Shown piece after piece: positions 24,840 to 32,318 of a stretch of 64,000 nucleotides of DNA (within the stretch, counting starts at the first letter, position 1; every line of letters starts with the position of its first letter). The position numbers were made by a program, and so were the translations under genes. This DNA comes from Thermovenabulum sp049723235. Its GTDB lineage: Bacteria; Bacillota; Thermosediminibacteria; Thermosediminibacterales; Thermosediminibacteraceae. The notes beneath the pieces were generated by a model that saw only the letters and a list, made by a program, of their open reading frames with translations, was not told the DNA's origin and ran no database searches. Where the stretch lies: contig NZ_JBNARB010000003.1 of NCBI RefSeq assembly GCF_049723235.1, positions 62,001 to 126,000 on the forward strand. The letters are read 5' to 3'.

Positions 24840-26093
24840 TTAAGCAATCTGTGTTTCCGCGTAAGGAATTTTTTCGCTACCTGATACCAAGAATACTGAA
24901 TCTGCTCCAAATTGTGAAACATAGCGCTTTACAATCACATCGCAGTATTTCGGGTCAAGCTCCATCATAAAACAAACCCGCCCGGTCTGCTGCGCCGCAA
25001 TCATTGTCGTACCAGAACCACCGAACAGGTCAAGGGCTAAATCTCCAGTATGGGAACTGTTGAGCATTGCCTTTGCTACAAGCGAAACCGGCTTCATGGT
25101 GGGGTGCTCCTCCGATACTTTAGGACGGGGGATCTCCCAAACATCTGACTGTTTACGGTCTTTAAGCGGGCAAAGACGTGCCCCTTCAAGCCAGCCATAC
25201 CAGATCGGCTCATACTGGGTATGATAGTCCTTTCTGGATAGTACCAGGCTGTCCTTTTTCCATATAATTGTGCTCGACCAGTGATACCCTACCTCCCGCA
25301 TGACGTTCATCAAACTGCCCCATTCCTGAGCACTCATTACCACATAGGTCATGCATCCGGCTTCAGAAACCTCTTTCATGCAATTAAAAGCGCGCAATAA
25401 AAAAGCGCCGAATTCTTCGGTGCTCATCTTGTCATTTAGAATTTGCCTTGGCTTCCAGCTCGGATGCTTGGTATCTGAACCATAATCCACGTTCCAAGGC
25501 GGGTCAGTGAAAACAAACCTCGCCTTTTGGCCATCCATCAGCTTTTGCACATCTGAAAGCAGGGTGCTATCACCGCACATCAGCCGGTGGCCGCCAAGCG
25601 TCCATATATCGCCCTTTTTGGTAACCGGAGCTTTAATCTCTGCTGCTGCCTTTTCTGCATCGAAATTATCCTCTTTGACATTTGTGGTTGTTTTATCGCG
25701 GAACAACTCATCGATTTCCGCGGCATCAAACCCGGTAAGGGAAATGTCAAAGCCATCTTCATTCAAGTCCATAAGCAGATCGGTCAAAAGCGGAATATCA
25801 AACTCGCCGCTGATTTTATTCAGTGCGACATTGAGCGCCTTTTCCCGCTGCTCATCCAAATCAACTACAACGCAGTCGATCTCCTTATACCCTAAGGCTG
25901 TCAGTACCTTATACCGCTGGTGACCGCCGACGATATTCCCGGTTCGCCTGTTCCATATGACCGGCTCTACATATCCAAACTCTTCAATAGACCGACGTAA
26001 TTTTTCATATTCAGGGTCACCAGGCTTTAAATCTTTTCGCGGATTATATTTAGAAGGTTTTAATTTTTCTGCTGGTATTTTCAGTATATCCAT
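24840..26093 (-). CDS. ParB-like domain fused to DNA methyltransferase (DPPW type)
   Basis: A 417-residue fusion. Residues 1-100 form a ParB/Srx-like nuclease domain (YNPRKDLKPGDPEYEKLRRS, YVEPVIWNRRTGNIVGGHQR). The rest is a beta-class amino-methyltransferase: motif IV FTDPPWNVDY (195-204) precedes the SAM-binding LDLFGGSGTTMIAAQQTGR near residue 370. It probably methylates adenine N6 or cytosine N4 in phage DNA. With its neighbour it forms a tandem pair sharing almost the same N-terminal domain, so an ancestral gene was duplicated. No cognate nuclease is nearby, so host-restriction evasion is the likely role. Confidence 0.9.
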   Translation of the reverse strand: MDILKIPAEKLKPSKYNPRKDLKPGDPEYEKLRRSIEEFGYVEPVIWNRRTGNIVGGHQRYKVLTALGYKEIDCVVVDLDEQREKALNVALNKISGEFDIPLLTDLLMDLNEDGFDISLTGFDAAEIDELFRDKTTTNVKEDNFDAEKAAAEIKAPVTKKGDIWTLGGHRLMCGDSTLLSDVQKLMDGQKARFVFTDPPWNVDYGSDTKHPSWKPRQILNDKMSTEEFGAFLLRAFNCMKEVSEAGCMTYVVMSAQEWGSLMNVMREVGYHWSSTIIWKKDSLVLSRKDYHTQYEPIWYGWLEGARLCPLKDRKQSDVWEIPRPKVSEEHPTMKPVSLVAKAMLNSSHTGDLALDLFGGSGTTMIAAQQTGRVCFMMELDPKYCDVIVKRYVSQFGADSVFLVSGSEKIPYAETQIA

Positions 26094-26098
26094 AAATC

Positions 26099-27397
26099 TT
26101 AACCCTCCAGTTTGATGGCTTTTTCACCGGTGAATTCCTCCCAGCGCTTAACAGCTAAATCACAGTAAACAGGGGATAAATCCATCGCATAGCATTTACG
26201 CTCGGTCTGTTCAGCCGCAATTATAGTGGTTCCGCTACCAGAGAACGGTTCAAGTACAATACCTCCCTTGTCGCTGTGCATTTTGATGCACCGCCATGGA
26301 AGTTCTACAGGGAACATCGCAGGATGTTCCTTGTTTGCCCGGACAGTGGTCATTTCCCATATGCCCGCATAGCCCCATTTCTTGCGTTCTTCCTTTGTAA
26401 GCCGTTTCACAAATTTATAACTGTGTCCCGCAAAGGCCGAAAGCCATACATATTCCTGATCGTTATATTCCTCAGTCTCGCCTTTATTACTGAAGGCTGA
26501 AATATACTCATACTGCTGTACCGGCTTATTTGAAACAAGGTGATAGGGGCCTACACCGAAGTTTTGCCCCTGCTTCTTCCAAATACGGATCCAGATAGGC
26601 CGGTAACCGTTGTCCAAAAACATATTCACGCTATAAACGCTGGTTGGTTCAATAAACTGGGAGCCGGTTGCATATAAATCACCTAAGTTCCAGCAGACAA
26701 TATCTGCATACCTGCACAAATTTCTAATCACTGGGCGTACTGTTTCAAACCATGGCTCAATCCCAGCTTTTTCATATTCTTTACCTACCCCATATGGCGG
26801 GGAAGTCACTGCCATCTGTGCGTGACATCCGTCCATTAACTTCTCAAAATCCTCATCCTTCGTAGAGTCGCCGCACATCAAACGATGATTCCCAAGAAGC
26901 CAGATATCGCCCCGCTTCGTTACCGGCTCGCACTGCATGATTTCCTCATGCGCTTTATCTATGTCAAAGCTGTCTTGTACCGCCTCTTTGGAATACCATC
27001 GGTTAAGCAGTTCGTCTATTTCAGAAGCGTCAAACCCTGTAAGCGAAACATCAAATGCACCTGCGTCCAACTCAGCCATTAGCTCGGCCAGTTTATTCTC
27101 GTCCCACTCTCCCTGAATCTTATTGAGGGCAAGATTAAGCGCTTTTTCTCTCTGCGGGTCAAGATCTACAACGACGCAGTCTATCTCAGTCTGTCCCAAG
27201 TCCAGCAAAACCTTTAAGCGTTGATGCCCGCCTACCACATTGCCCGTCTTTTGGTTCCAGATAACAGGCTCCACATAGCCAAATTCCTCTATTGACCGTT
27301 TCAGCTTTTCATATTCCTTATCGCCGGGTTTTAAATCCTTGCGCGGGTTGTATTCTGCAGGATTAAGTTTGTCAACAGATATTTTTTGTATGTTCAT
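26099..27397 (-). CDS. ParB-like domain fused to DNA methyltransferase (TSPPY type)
   Basis: A 432-residue relative of the downstream gene. The ParB-like N-terminal domain (residues 1-130) is nearly the same (YNPRKDLKPGDKEYEKLKRS, VGGHQRLKVLLDLGQTEIDC). The methyltransferase domain has motif IV MAVTSPPYGVG (198-202) and the SAM motif LEPFSGSGTTIIAAEQTERK. The TSPPY form is typical of N4-cytosine enzymes, so the pair probably adds two different modifications. It is encoded 5 bases upstream of the second methyltransferase, in the late operon behind terS. Confidence 0.9.
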   Translation of the reverse strand: MNIQKISVDKLNPAEYNPRKDLKPGDKEYEKLKRSIEEFGYVEPVIWNQKTGNVVGGHQRLKVLLDLGQTEIDCVVVDLDPQREKALNLALNKIQGEWDENKLAELMAELDAGAFDVSLTGFDASEIDELLNRWYSKEAVQDSFDIDKAHEEIMQCEPVTKRGDIWLLGNHRLMCGDSTKDEDFEKLMDGCHAQMAVTSPPYGVGKEYEKAGIEPWFETVRPVIRNLCRYADIVCWNLGDLYATGSQFIEPTSVYSVNMFLDNGYRPIWIRIWKKQGQNFGVGPYHLVSNKPVQQYEYISAFSNKGETEEYNDQEYVWLSAFAGHSYKFVKRLTKEERKKWGYAGIWEMTTVRANKEHPAMFPVELPWRCIKMHSDKGGIVLEPFSGSGTTIIAAEQTERKCYAMDLSPVYCDLAVKRWEEFTGEKAIKLEG

Positions 27398-27554
27398 GTT
27401 GCATTCTCCTGTTCAATATTTTCTCAAGACCCTTTTTAGCACCCTCACAATCTCCGTTTAATACTTGTCCCCGCAGGGCCTTAAACTGTTACCTCGTTAA
27501 ATGGCCTTTATATTTTCTAAGTTTTCTAAGAAAGATTGAATTTGTTTTATGCAT
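27372..27554 (-). pseudogene. Small phage gene interrupted by an in-frame ochre codon
   Basis: An ATG at 27554 overlaps the terS stop (TGATG) and follows AGGAGGGG. The frame reads MHKTNSIFLRKLRKYKGHLT R, then TAA (27491-27489), then continues QFKALRGQVLNGDCEGAKKG LEKIL. This matches the shape of a common small phage protein with an LTRQQFKALRGQVL-like core, so one CAA-to-TAA change would explain the break. The remaining frame runs into the methyltransferase start. Two short peptides could still be made by reinitiation. Confidence 0.65.
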
Positions 27555-28105
27555 CAGCCACCCCTCCTGGCTGTCAGTAGTTTTTCCATCACATCATCGT
27601 GGGGCGTTGCCCCGTTGTATTCGGTAGCACAGTTTTCCCGCACAACTTGATAAATCTGATACCACAGGTTATTGGCCTGCTTCATGAAACTTTGGCTCAT
27701 GGCCACATAAGGCGACGGGATGGCATTGCCAGTCGTCGGATGCTTGGCAAGAAAGCCAAATTCGGTGATGCATTCCTCGCACTGGATCCACCGCGCCACG
27801 CTCTGGGCATATTGCTCTATAAGCTGCGCAGGAATAAGATGAACACATCTGCGTTCCTTAAGCCACTGCCATGTTTTTTCGTATATTTCCACCGCCAATG
27901 TTGCTTTGCCGTTCTTTTGCTTTGCGGCAAGATAATCCCTTGGTGGCGGCATGCTCTGGCCTTCCAGTTCCGCAGCATCCGTAAACTCCATTACCATGAG
28001 CTTTCGTCTGCCAGGGTTTCCTTCCAAAATCTTATCCGCCAGCGGCTTTTTCTTCTGTCCTGCGCCAATGCGCGCCCCGCCGCGGTTGGTACCGTCTTTT
28101 GCCAT
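27554..28105 (-). CDS. terS: Terminase small subunit (P27 family)
   Basis: A 183-residue P27-type small terminase: basic start MAKDGTNRGGARIGAGQKKK, PLADKILEGNPGRRKLMVME, then a helical part (VEIYEKTWQWLKERRCVHLI, IEQYAQSVARWIQCEECITE, SYVAMSQSFMKQANNLWYQI-like region). It recognises the packaging site and loads the large subunit. I chose the ATG at 28105, which follows GAGGTG by 6 bases; the open frame to 28297 crosses strong palindromes and has no ribosome-binding site. HNH, terS, terL order is kept, although about 6 kb separates terS from terL. Confidence 0.9.
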   Translation of the reverse strand: MAKDGTNRGGARIGAGQKKKPLADKILEGNPGRRKLMVMEFTDAAELEGQSMPPPRDYLAAKQKNGKATLAVEIYEKTWQWLKERRCVHLIPAQLIEQYAQSVARWIQCEECITEFGFLAKHPTTGNAIPSPYVAMSQSFMKQANNLWYQIYQVVRENCATEYNGATPHDDVMEKLLTARRGG

Positions 28106-28137
28106 ATACATCACCTCGATTCTGAGATTAATTGGGG

Positions 28138-28328
28138 CCCCCGCAAAGCCGCAGGCTTTGTGGGGAGAGAAGGAGCAACGGAACGGGCGAGCTTTTGACG
28201 CTGGCGTCAAAACGAGCACAGCGCAGTTTGCGACGACGAGGGTATATACCCCGTTTGAAACTGCGATTTTTCTCGCGTGACCCCCCGCCCGTTGCACAAA
28301 ACTACTTCACCAGAGATTTTGACCCCCC
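28138..28328. other. Palindrome-rich noncoding region between HNH and terS, candidate cos/packaging site
   Basis: About 220 bases without a gene hold three hairpins. They are CCCCGCAAAGCC/GGCTTTGTGGGG with a 3-base loop (28139-28165), TTTTGACGC/GCGTCAAAA with a 2-base loop (28193-28212), and CGCAGTTT/AAACTGCG (28222-28265) enclosing the perfect palindrome GGGTATATACCC (28240-28251). TGACCCCCC occurs twice (28268-28276, 28320-28328). Position between the HNH nuclease and small terminase is where cos sites of HK97-like phages lie. Confidence 0.55.
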
Positions 28329-28687
28329 TACCGTCTTGCCCATCGCTCTCCTTCGCGGGCAGTAATCGATGAGTGGCATTGTTTGCACAGGCTCATAAGG
28401 TTACTGTCTGCATTGGTTCCACCTTTGGATAAAGGGATAATATGATGTACCTCTTCAGCTGGTGTAAGCCTTCCGTACTTTTGGCACTCCTCGCAAAGCG
28501 GATGCTCTGAGATATATCTGTCCCTGATGCGTTTCCATCTCCGGTCATAGCGTTTTCTTGTTTGGGGATCTCGTTCGTATTTGTTGTAATAAGCATCCAC
28601 TTGCCTTTGATGCGTGTCACAGTACCTTCCGCCCGCTAGCTCAGGACAGCCTGGAAAGGAGCAAGGCCTTTTTGGCTTTCTTGGCAT
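28328..28687 (-). CDS. Phage HNH endonuclease
   Basis: A 119-residue HNH nuclease: an N-terminal zinc motif (CSFPGCPEL...YCDTH), KRYDRRWKRIRDRYISEHPL, CEECQKYGR, then EEVHHIIPLSKGGTNADSNL and CKQCHSSITAREG. The HH, N and H residues and the CxxC pairs are all present. HNH proteins encoded next to terminase assist cos cleavage in HK97-like phages. It is the first gene of the late operon and follows the promoter/leader cassette at 28.7-28.8 kb. A GGAGGTGG ribosome-binding site precedes it. Confidence 0.92.
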   Translation of the reverse strand: MPRKPKRPCSFPGCPELAGGRYCDTHQRQVDAYYNKYERDPQTRKRYDRRWKRIRDRYISEHPLCEECQKYGRLTPAEEVHHIIPLSKGGTNADSNLMSLCKQCHSSITAREGERWARR

Positions 28688-28710
28688 CTGGCCACCTCCT
28701 TTACGGGTAT

Positions 28711-28746
28711 AAAAAAAGCCCTCACAGGTTCATCCCATGACGGCTT
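28711..28746 (-). terminator. Promoter-proximal leader terminator of the late operon
   Basis: AAGCCGTCA pairs with TGTGAGGGCTT (28716-28746, one mismatch) and a run of seven T follows on the minus strand. It lies only about 20 bases past the predicted transcription start and before the HNH gene, so the late operon probably needs antitermination. Confidence 0.62.
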
Positions 28747-28768
28747 ATCCATAACTTTTCACAATACC

Positions 28769-28814
28769 ATTATATTTGGTTTTTTACTGAATTTCATCTC
28801 ATAAAAATCTCATC
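28769..28814 (-). promoter_or_regulatory. Late promoter, copy A, with ATGAGAT direct repeats
   Basis: Minus-strand TATAAT (28769-28774) has no -35 box. Exactly 20 bases upstream is a 20-base element (28795-28814) with two ATGAGAT repeats 11 bases apart, on one face of the helix. Sequence and spacing are identical in the copy at 32254-32299. It should drive HNH, terS and the rest of the late operon. Confidence 0.6.
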
Positions 28815-28821
28815 GGAAATA

Positions 28822-29052
28822 CTAAACAGCACAATTGCTTTTCACCCATGGCATCCTGCCGTTATAATACTTATCTGAAATATACCGCTGCATATCGGGC
28901 GGCAAAGCTACCAGCAAACGGTAGGCCTTTTTCCTGTCTTCCTCTAAATCTTGGGTGCTTTTATAGAATGAACATTTACCTTGCTGACACTTGCGTACAG
29001 TCAGGATATTGCAGCCATTCTTTCCGTTACTGCCAAAACATTTATCGTGCAT
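28822..29052 (-). CDS. Conserved small Cys-rich phage protein
   Basis: A 76-residue protein with four cysteines in the first 27 residues (MHDKCFGSNGKNGCNILTVR, KCQQGKCSFYKS) and a helical, charged second half (EEDRKKAYRLLVALPPDMQR, YISDKYYNGRMPW). I have seen similar small proteins in many Firmicutes prophages near the terminase genes, but know no function. A metal-binding role is suggested by the cysteines. It lies just upstream of late promoter copy A, and may originally have been driven by copy B before the insertion elements arrived. Confidence 0.7.
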   Translation of the reverse strand: MHDKCFGSNGKNGCNILTVRKCQQGKCSFYKSTQDLEEDRKKAYRLLVALPPDMQRYISDKYYNGRMPWVKSNCAV

Positions 29053-29111
29053 CTTTCCTCACTCCTGTTTTATGGCAGAACAAATTCGCCCTACGGGCGA
29101 TTAAAAACACT

Positions 29112-29146
29112 AAAAACCGAGGACTGATTATCTATCCTCGGTTTTT
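29112..29146. terminator. Bidirectional rho-independent terminator
   Basis: Perfect 12-bp arms AAAAACCGAGGA/TCCTCGGTTTTT around an 11-base loop, with T-runs on both strands. It lies between the IS4-like element and the small Cys-rich gene, and should block read-through from the transposase into the late genes. Confidence 0.82.
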
Positions 29147-29287
29147 CCTGTATCACTAACGTTGCATAAAAAGCATTTTCAAATTTAAAACAGAATAGGC
29201 CCAAACATTTACATGGGTTTATATTACATAAATGGTGTATACAACCATATTATTTTGGATCCCTATGTAAAAGGGAGTAACCTTTAA

Positions 29288-30617
29288 AAGGTAGTTCTCA
29301 TCCACATTTTTCCAAATATATAGCGATTACAGTATTACCGGATCATAGGCCAGATCGTTTAGATGATCTGTTTCGCCTGCCATCACCTGCCTCACAGTTG
29401 CTTGATAAATTGCTTCATGGTTCATCCTTCGTCGGCCTTTTGAGCCTCGTTGAGGCAACCGGTAAAGCTTCTGGACGAAGGATTTGAAAGATTCGCAAAG
29501 ACAGGTATGTAATAGTCTTTTAATTGTTAGTAGAGGTCCTCTATAACCCACTTTTAATTTCATTAGCACCAACAGACAGTAAGTGATGAGCGCTATGAAT
29601 ATCTGGTTTTCCACCGCTTGCTCGCTTGTTCCGTAAAAGTGTTTTATCCGAAGGTGTTGTTTAATCCATTTGAAGAAGAGTTCTATTTGCCAACGATAGC
29701 GGTAGATGGCGCTAATTTCTTCAGCTTCAAGTTTAAAGTCATTGGTGATGATAATTACCGGATTGCCTTGGGTATCCTCGGTTTCCACCAAGCGTAAAGG
29801 GTGTTTCATTTTGTTGATGCCTTCGGTGCCCAGATATACGATTTGGTGTTTCTTTATGGGGTCGGCGGGGTCTTTAGGAAGATCCTTAACCACTTCGATT
29901 ACTGCATTGCCTTTTAAACGGGTAACAAACCGGATGCCTTTTTGGCAGTAGTTATCAAACTTCTTGTAGTCCACGTATCCCCGGTCAAAGACGTTTAAAG
30001 CGTCTTCTTCCTCAACCACCAGGGCGTCCATCTGGGTTTTGTCAGCAGGTTTGGCAGGGGTAATGACAACCTCATCAGGCAGAACCCCTTGTTCAAAAAA
30101 TCTAAGACCAAGATGTATCTTGATACCGCCTTTGGTCTTTCTGAACTTAGCCCAAAGGAATTGGGAAAGACATAAGCTGATGGTCGTGGAATCAATTAGA
30201 CGAAGACGTCTTAACCCTTGGCTAACGGTATCAACACCAATTTCTTTTACGGCATTAGCTTTTACGTCATTAAACAGCATCTGTAAAACTTTAGTTGGCA
30301 GTTCTCTTAGTTTGCGGGAAATCTGGGAAGCGCTAATGGAGTCAAGGCCAATTGCTTCGCTGATCTTATCGTCATTTAGACTATGGCTGATATCCCGTAA
30401 ACCACCGTGCTGTTCTAACTGAGCGTGAGCTATAAGTTCAATGAGTTGTATGGTGTGCAGTTTCTTGGTGTATTTATCAACCCCCATTTTTTCTACTTCC
30501 TGCTGAAATTTTTCAGTGAAAATTGGTCCAAACAATTGATGAAATGTGGATATTATGGTATCCTTGCCTTGCATGTTTTATCTCCTTTATTTTAGAGATT
30601 TGGGCAAGAACTACCTT
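29288..30617 (-). mobile_element. IS4-family-like insertion sequence
   Basis: The transposase gene encoded here is flanked by imperfect inverted ends: AAGGTAGTTCT at 29288-29298 and its inverse at 30607-30617, with partial matching for about 10 more bases. This predicts an element of about 1.33 kb. I could not identify a target-site duplication, so the exact ends are tentative. Confidence 0.7.
29327..30574 (-). CDS. IS4-family DDE transposase
   Basis: A 415-residue DDE transposase. An N-terminal DUF4372-like region (STFHQLFGPIFTEKFQQEVE, HTIQLIELIAHAQLEQHGGL RDIS) precedes the catalytic domain. The acids are in RLIDSTTISLCL (first D), ALNVFDRGYVDYKKF (second D) and the IS4 signature YRYRWQIELFFKWIKQHL (E). 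It moves DNA by cut-and-paste. The gene looks intact, so the element could be active. Composition is similar to the host part of the window rather than to the phage late genes. Confidence 0.92.
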   Translation of the reverse strand: MQGKDTIISTFHQLFGPIFTEKFQQEVEKMGVDKYTKKLHTIQLIELIAHAQLEQHGGLRDISHSLNDDKISEAIGLDSISASQISRKLRELPTKVLQMLFNDVKANAVKEIGVDTVSQGLRRLRLIDSTTISLCLSQFLWAKFRKTKGGIKIHLGLRFFEQGVLPDEVVITPAKPADKTQMDALVVEEEDALNVFDRGYVDYKKFDNYCQKGIRFVTRLKGNAVIEVVKDLPKDPADPIKKHQIVYLGTEGINKMKHPLRLVETEDTQGNPVIIITNDFKLEAEEISAIYRYRWQIELFFKWIKQHLRIKHFYGTSEQAVENQIFIALITYCLLVLMKLKVGYRGPLLTIKRLLHTCLCESFKSFVQKLYRLPQRGSKGRRRMNHEAIYQATVRQVMAGETDHLNDLAYDPVIL

Positions 30618-30670
30618 ATATCTCTATTATAAAGGATTTTTTATGCATTTGGCTGGTTTATCCGCTATTT

Positions 30671-30937
30671 TCACCGGTTTTTAATAGTTGACAAATGAGA
30701 ATTACGTTTTTGCAACGCTAGTGTTCCTGTATATTTCATTTCTCCATTACATTCTGGGCAAACAGTTCCCGGCATAACTCCTGGTTCCTCATCATAGGCA
30801 AACTCATCTATTACCCATGCGGGAATCCATTCCCTATACCCACAACTCTGACAGCGATATTTGTGGTGTGCTCTGTCTTCCGGACCCTCTTGAAAAGGAA
30901 TCTCGTCCCAAAATATTTCGTTCTTTTTGTTTTTCAT
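30671..30937 (-). CDS. Small zinc-ribbon protein overlapping the IS91-like transposase
   Basis: An 88-residue protein with two CxxC pairs (RCQSCGYREWIP and VCPECNGEMKYTG), so a zinc ribbon. It begins inside the 3' end of the transposase gene in another frame, overlapping it by 104 bases. It is probably a passenger of the same element. I do not know its function; it may be an accessory factor for transposition or a chance host-derived gene. Confidence 0.55.
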   Translation of the reverse strand: MKNKKNEIFWDEIPFQEGPEDRAHHKYRCQSCGYREWIPAWVIDEFAYDEEPGVMPGTVCPECNGEMKYTGTLALQKRNSHLSTIKNR

Positions 30938-32147
30938 ACCTTGTATTCTCCCTCTTTAGTTCTTTTATACCATCGTAAATCAATCCATAATGGGGATGCC
31001 AAATAGCCCAAAGTTCCATTTCTTTCTTACACCTTGGGCAAACAAGTGGGTTATTTCCAAAACTCTCTATCATTCTTTGTTTCCATGTCTTTTTTTGCTG
31101 TTTAGTAGGTTTGATTTTGCTTTTAATTTTAGTCTTTAGATATTTGTATAATCCAACCACTTTCTGAGCTAATTTATTTAAATCCCGACGATAAAGTCCA
31201 TATCTCCTGACCATTTTAAAGTTTTTCTTCGGAATATGCATTATCAGTTTACCTATGAATTGTTTTGCTTCTAACTCTTCTTCTTTTCTTTCTTTAGTCT
31301 TATGGTCAATATACCAAAACTTAACCTTTTTCCCATCATAACTAATTATTCTATATTCAGCTAGGGCCGGACGTGCCAGATATCTCCCAATATATTTCGC
31401 CGCACCGTTGGCATCTTTCATTCTAGTTTCTGCATGTACATAAAAACCCTTTGGATACCTGCGGTATAGGGTACCAATTAACCTTTTCATCTCCGGCTCT
31501 TGTCCAAATTTTTTCTTAAAGATATCTAGCAGTACCTTTTGCCAGCTCTTTCTTAAGTACTCATATGGAATATATCCTACTGATTTCCAGTTCTTATATT
31601 TATCAAGTGCACCTTCGGTTACCAGAGCATGGATGTGAGGGTTAAATTTCATATCTCGTCCAAATGTATGAACTACTGCAATTATTCCAACTTCGTATTC
31701 CTTGTTTTTTGCTTTGTTTCTAAACCAATATTGAATTACTTGGGCCACCCCATCACTAAGGTCTTTTAGTAAATCTCTGTTCCAGTAAATCTTACCCCTT
31801 AGTTCTTCAGGTATAGAGAATACGGTATGACGGTGACCTACATCAATTATTTTCTCAACCTGTTTATCCACCCATTTTTCTATGTATACCTTACCACATC
31901 TATTACAAAACCGACTTTTGCAAGAAAACCCTATCTTTTTCTCATGTTTACCACAATTAGTGCAAAGATATTTGACGAAACCATACTGAGGATCTCCACA
32001 CCTTAGCATTTTCTCAACAGCCTCAGTTACACTGTCAATCAAATCTTTTGGTACTTTATGTAAGTCTGTCTTTTTAAAATCTTCCCAGTGATCTGCAAAT
32101 ATCTGTTTTATTTTAATTGTATCTTTTTCATTACCATTTGCTACCAT
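30834..32147 (-). CDS. IS91-family transposase (zinc-binding, HUH type)
   Basis: A 437-residue rolling-circle transposase of the IS91/IS801 group. An N-terminal zinc domain (YLCTNCGKHEKKIGFSCKSR, FCNRCGKVYIEKWVDKQ) precedes the HUH nuclease core with the NPHIHALVTEG metal site and the GAAKYIGRYLARPALAEYRI segment holding the catalytic tyrosine region. A C-terminal zinc knuckle (LVCPRCKKEMELWAIWHP) follows. It nicks DNA and transposes by one-ended replication. The frame is intact and has its own basic, Lys-rich composition. Confidence 0.92.
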   Translation of the reverse strand: MVANGNEKDTIKIKQIFADHWEDFKKTDLHKVPKDLIDSVTEAVEKMLRCGDPQYGFVKYLCTNCGKHEKKIGFSCKSRFCNRCGKVYIEKWVDKQVEKIIDVGHRHTVFSIPEELRGKIYWNRDLLKDLSDGVAQVIQYWFRNKAKNKEYEVGIIAVVHTFGRDMKFNPHIHALVTEGALDKYKNWKSVGYIPYEYLRKSWQKVLLDIFKKKFGQEPEMKRLIGTLYRRYPKGFYVHAETRMKDANGAAKYIGRYLARPALAEYRIISYDGKKVKFWYIDHKTKERKEEELEAKQFIGKLIMHIPKKNFKMVRRYGLYRRDLNKLAQKVVGLYKYLKTKIKSKIKPTKQQKKTWKQRMIESFGNNPLVCPRCKKEMELWAIWHPHYGLIYDGIKELKRENTRYEKQKERNILGRDSFSRGSGRQSTPQISLSELWV

Positions 32148-32201
32148 AACTTTATTCTACATTTATCCACAGTTTTTTAAAAGCATAATTTCCTAAACAA
32201 T

Positions 32202-32222
32202 AAAAAAAGCCCCGAAGGGCTT
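32202..32222 (-). terminator. Leader terminator downstream of late promoter copy B
   Basis: AAGCCC and GGGCTT (32207-32222) pair around a CGAA loop (TTCG on the transcript strand) and seven T follow on the minus strand. It is about 25 bases past the predicted start of promoter copy B, matching the arrangement in copy A. Confidence 0.75.
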
Positions 32223-32253
32223 ATGCATTTTTATGTCATTTTTCCACAATATC

Positions 32254-32299
32254 ATTATATATTGGATTTCTGTGTTTTGCATCTCATAAAAATCTCATC
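32254..32299 (-). promoter_or_regulatory. Late promoter, copy B, with ATGAGAT direct repeats
   Basis: TATAAT (32254-32259 on the minus strand) lies exactly 20 bases downstream of the same 20-base element found in copy A (32280-32299), with two ATGAGAT repeats 11 bases apart. The gene it served was probably the small Cys-rich gene at 28822, now cut off by the IS4-like and IS91-like insertions. Confidence 0.58.
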
Positions 32300-32318
32300 T
32301 AAAAGGAATGCAAAAATA

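Larger units (their letters stand above)
30620..32200 (-). mobile_element. IS91-like element, ends not resolved
   Basis: A Y1/Y2-HUH transposase gene and a small overlapping zinc-ribbon ORF lie between the IS4-like right end and the leader terminator at 32202. IS91 elements lack inverted repeats, so the borders given are only the surrounding landmarks. Confidence 0.55.

Noticed and set aside
27599..28198. 199-aa open frame on the plus strand
   Set aside because: Antisense to terS and crossing the palindromic region; no start signal and no family likeness.
28106..28297. 64-residue N-terminal extension of terS
   Set aside because: It crosses strong hairpins and lacks a ribosome-binding site; the ATG at 28105 has GAGGTG at the right distance.
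29220..30660. Target-site duplication of the IS4-like element
   Set aside because: The bases flanking the AAGGTAGTTCT ends do not match each other, so no duplication could be supported.
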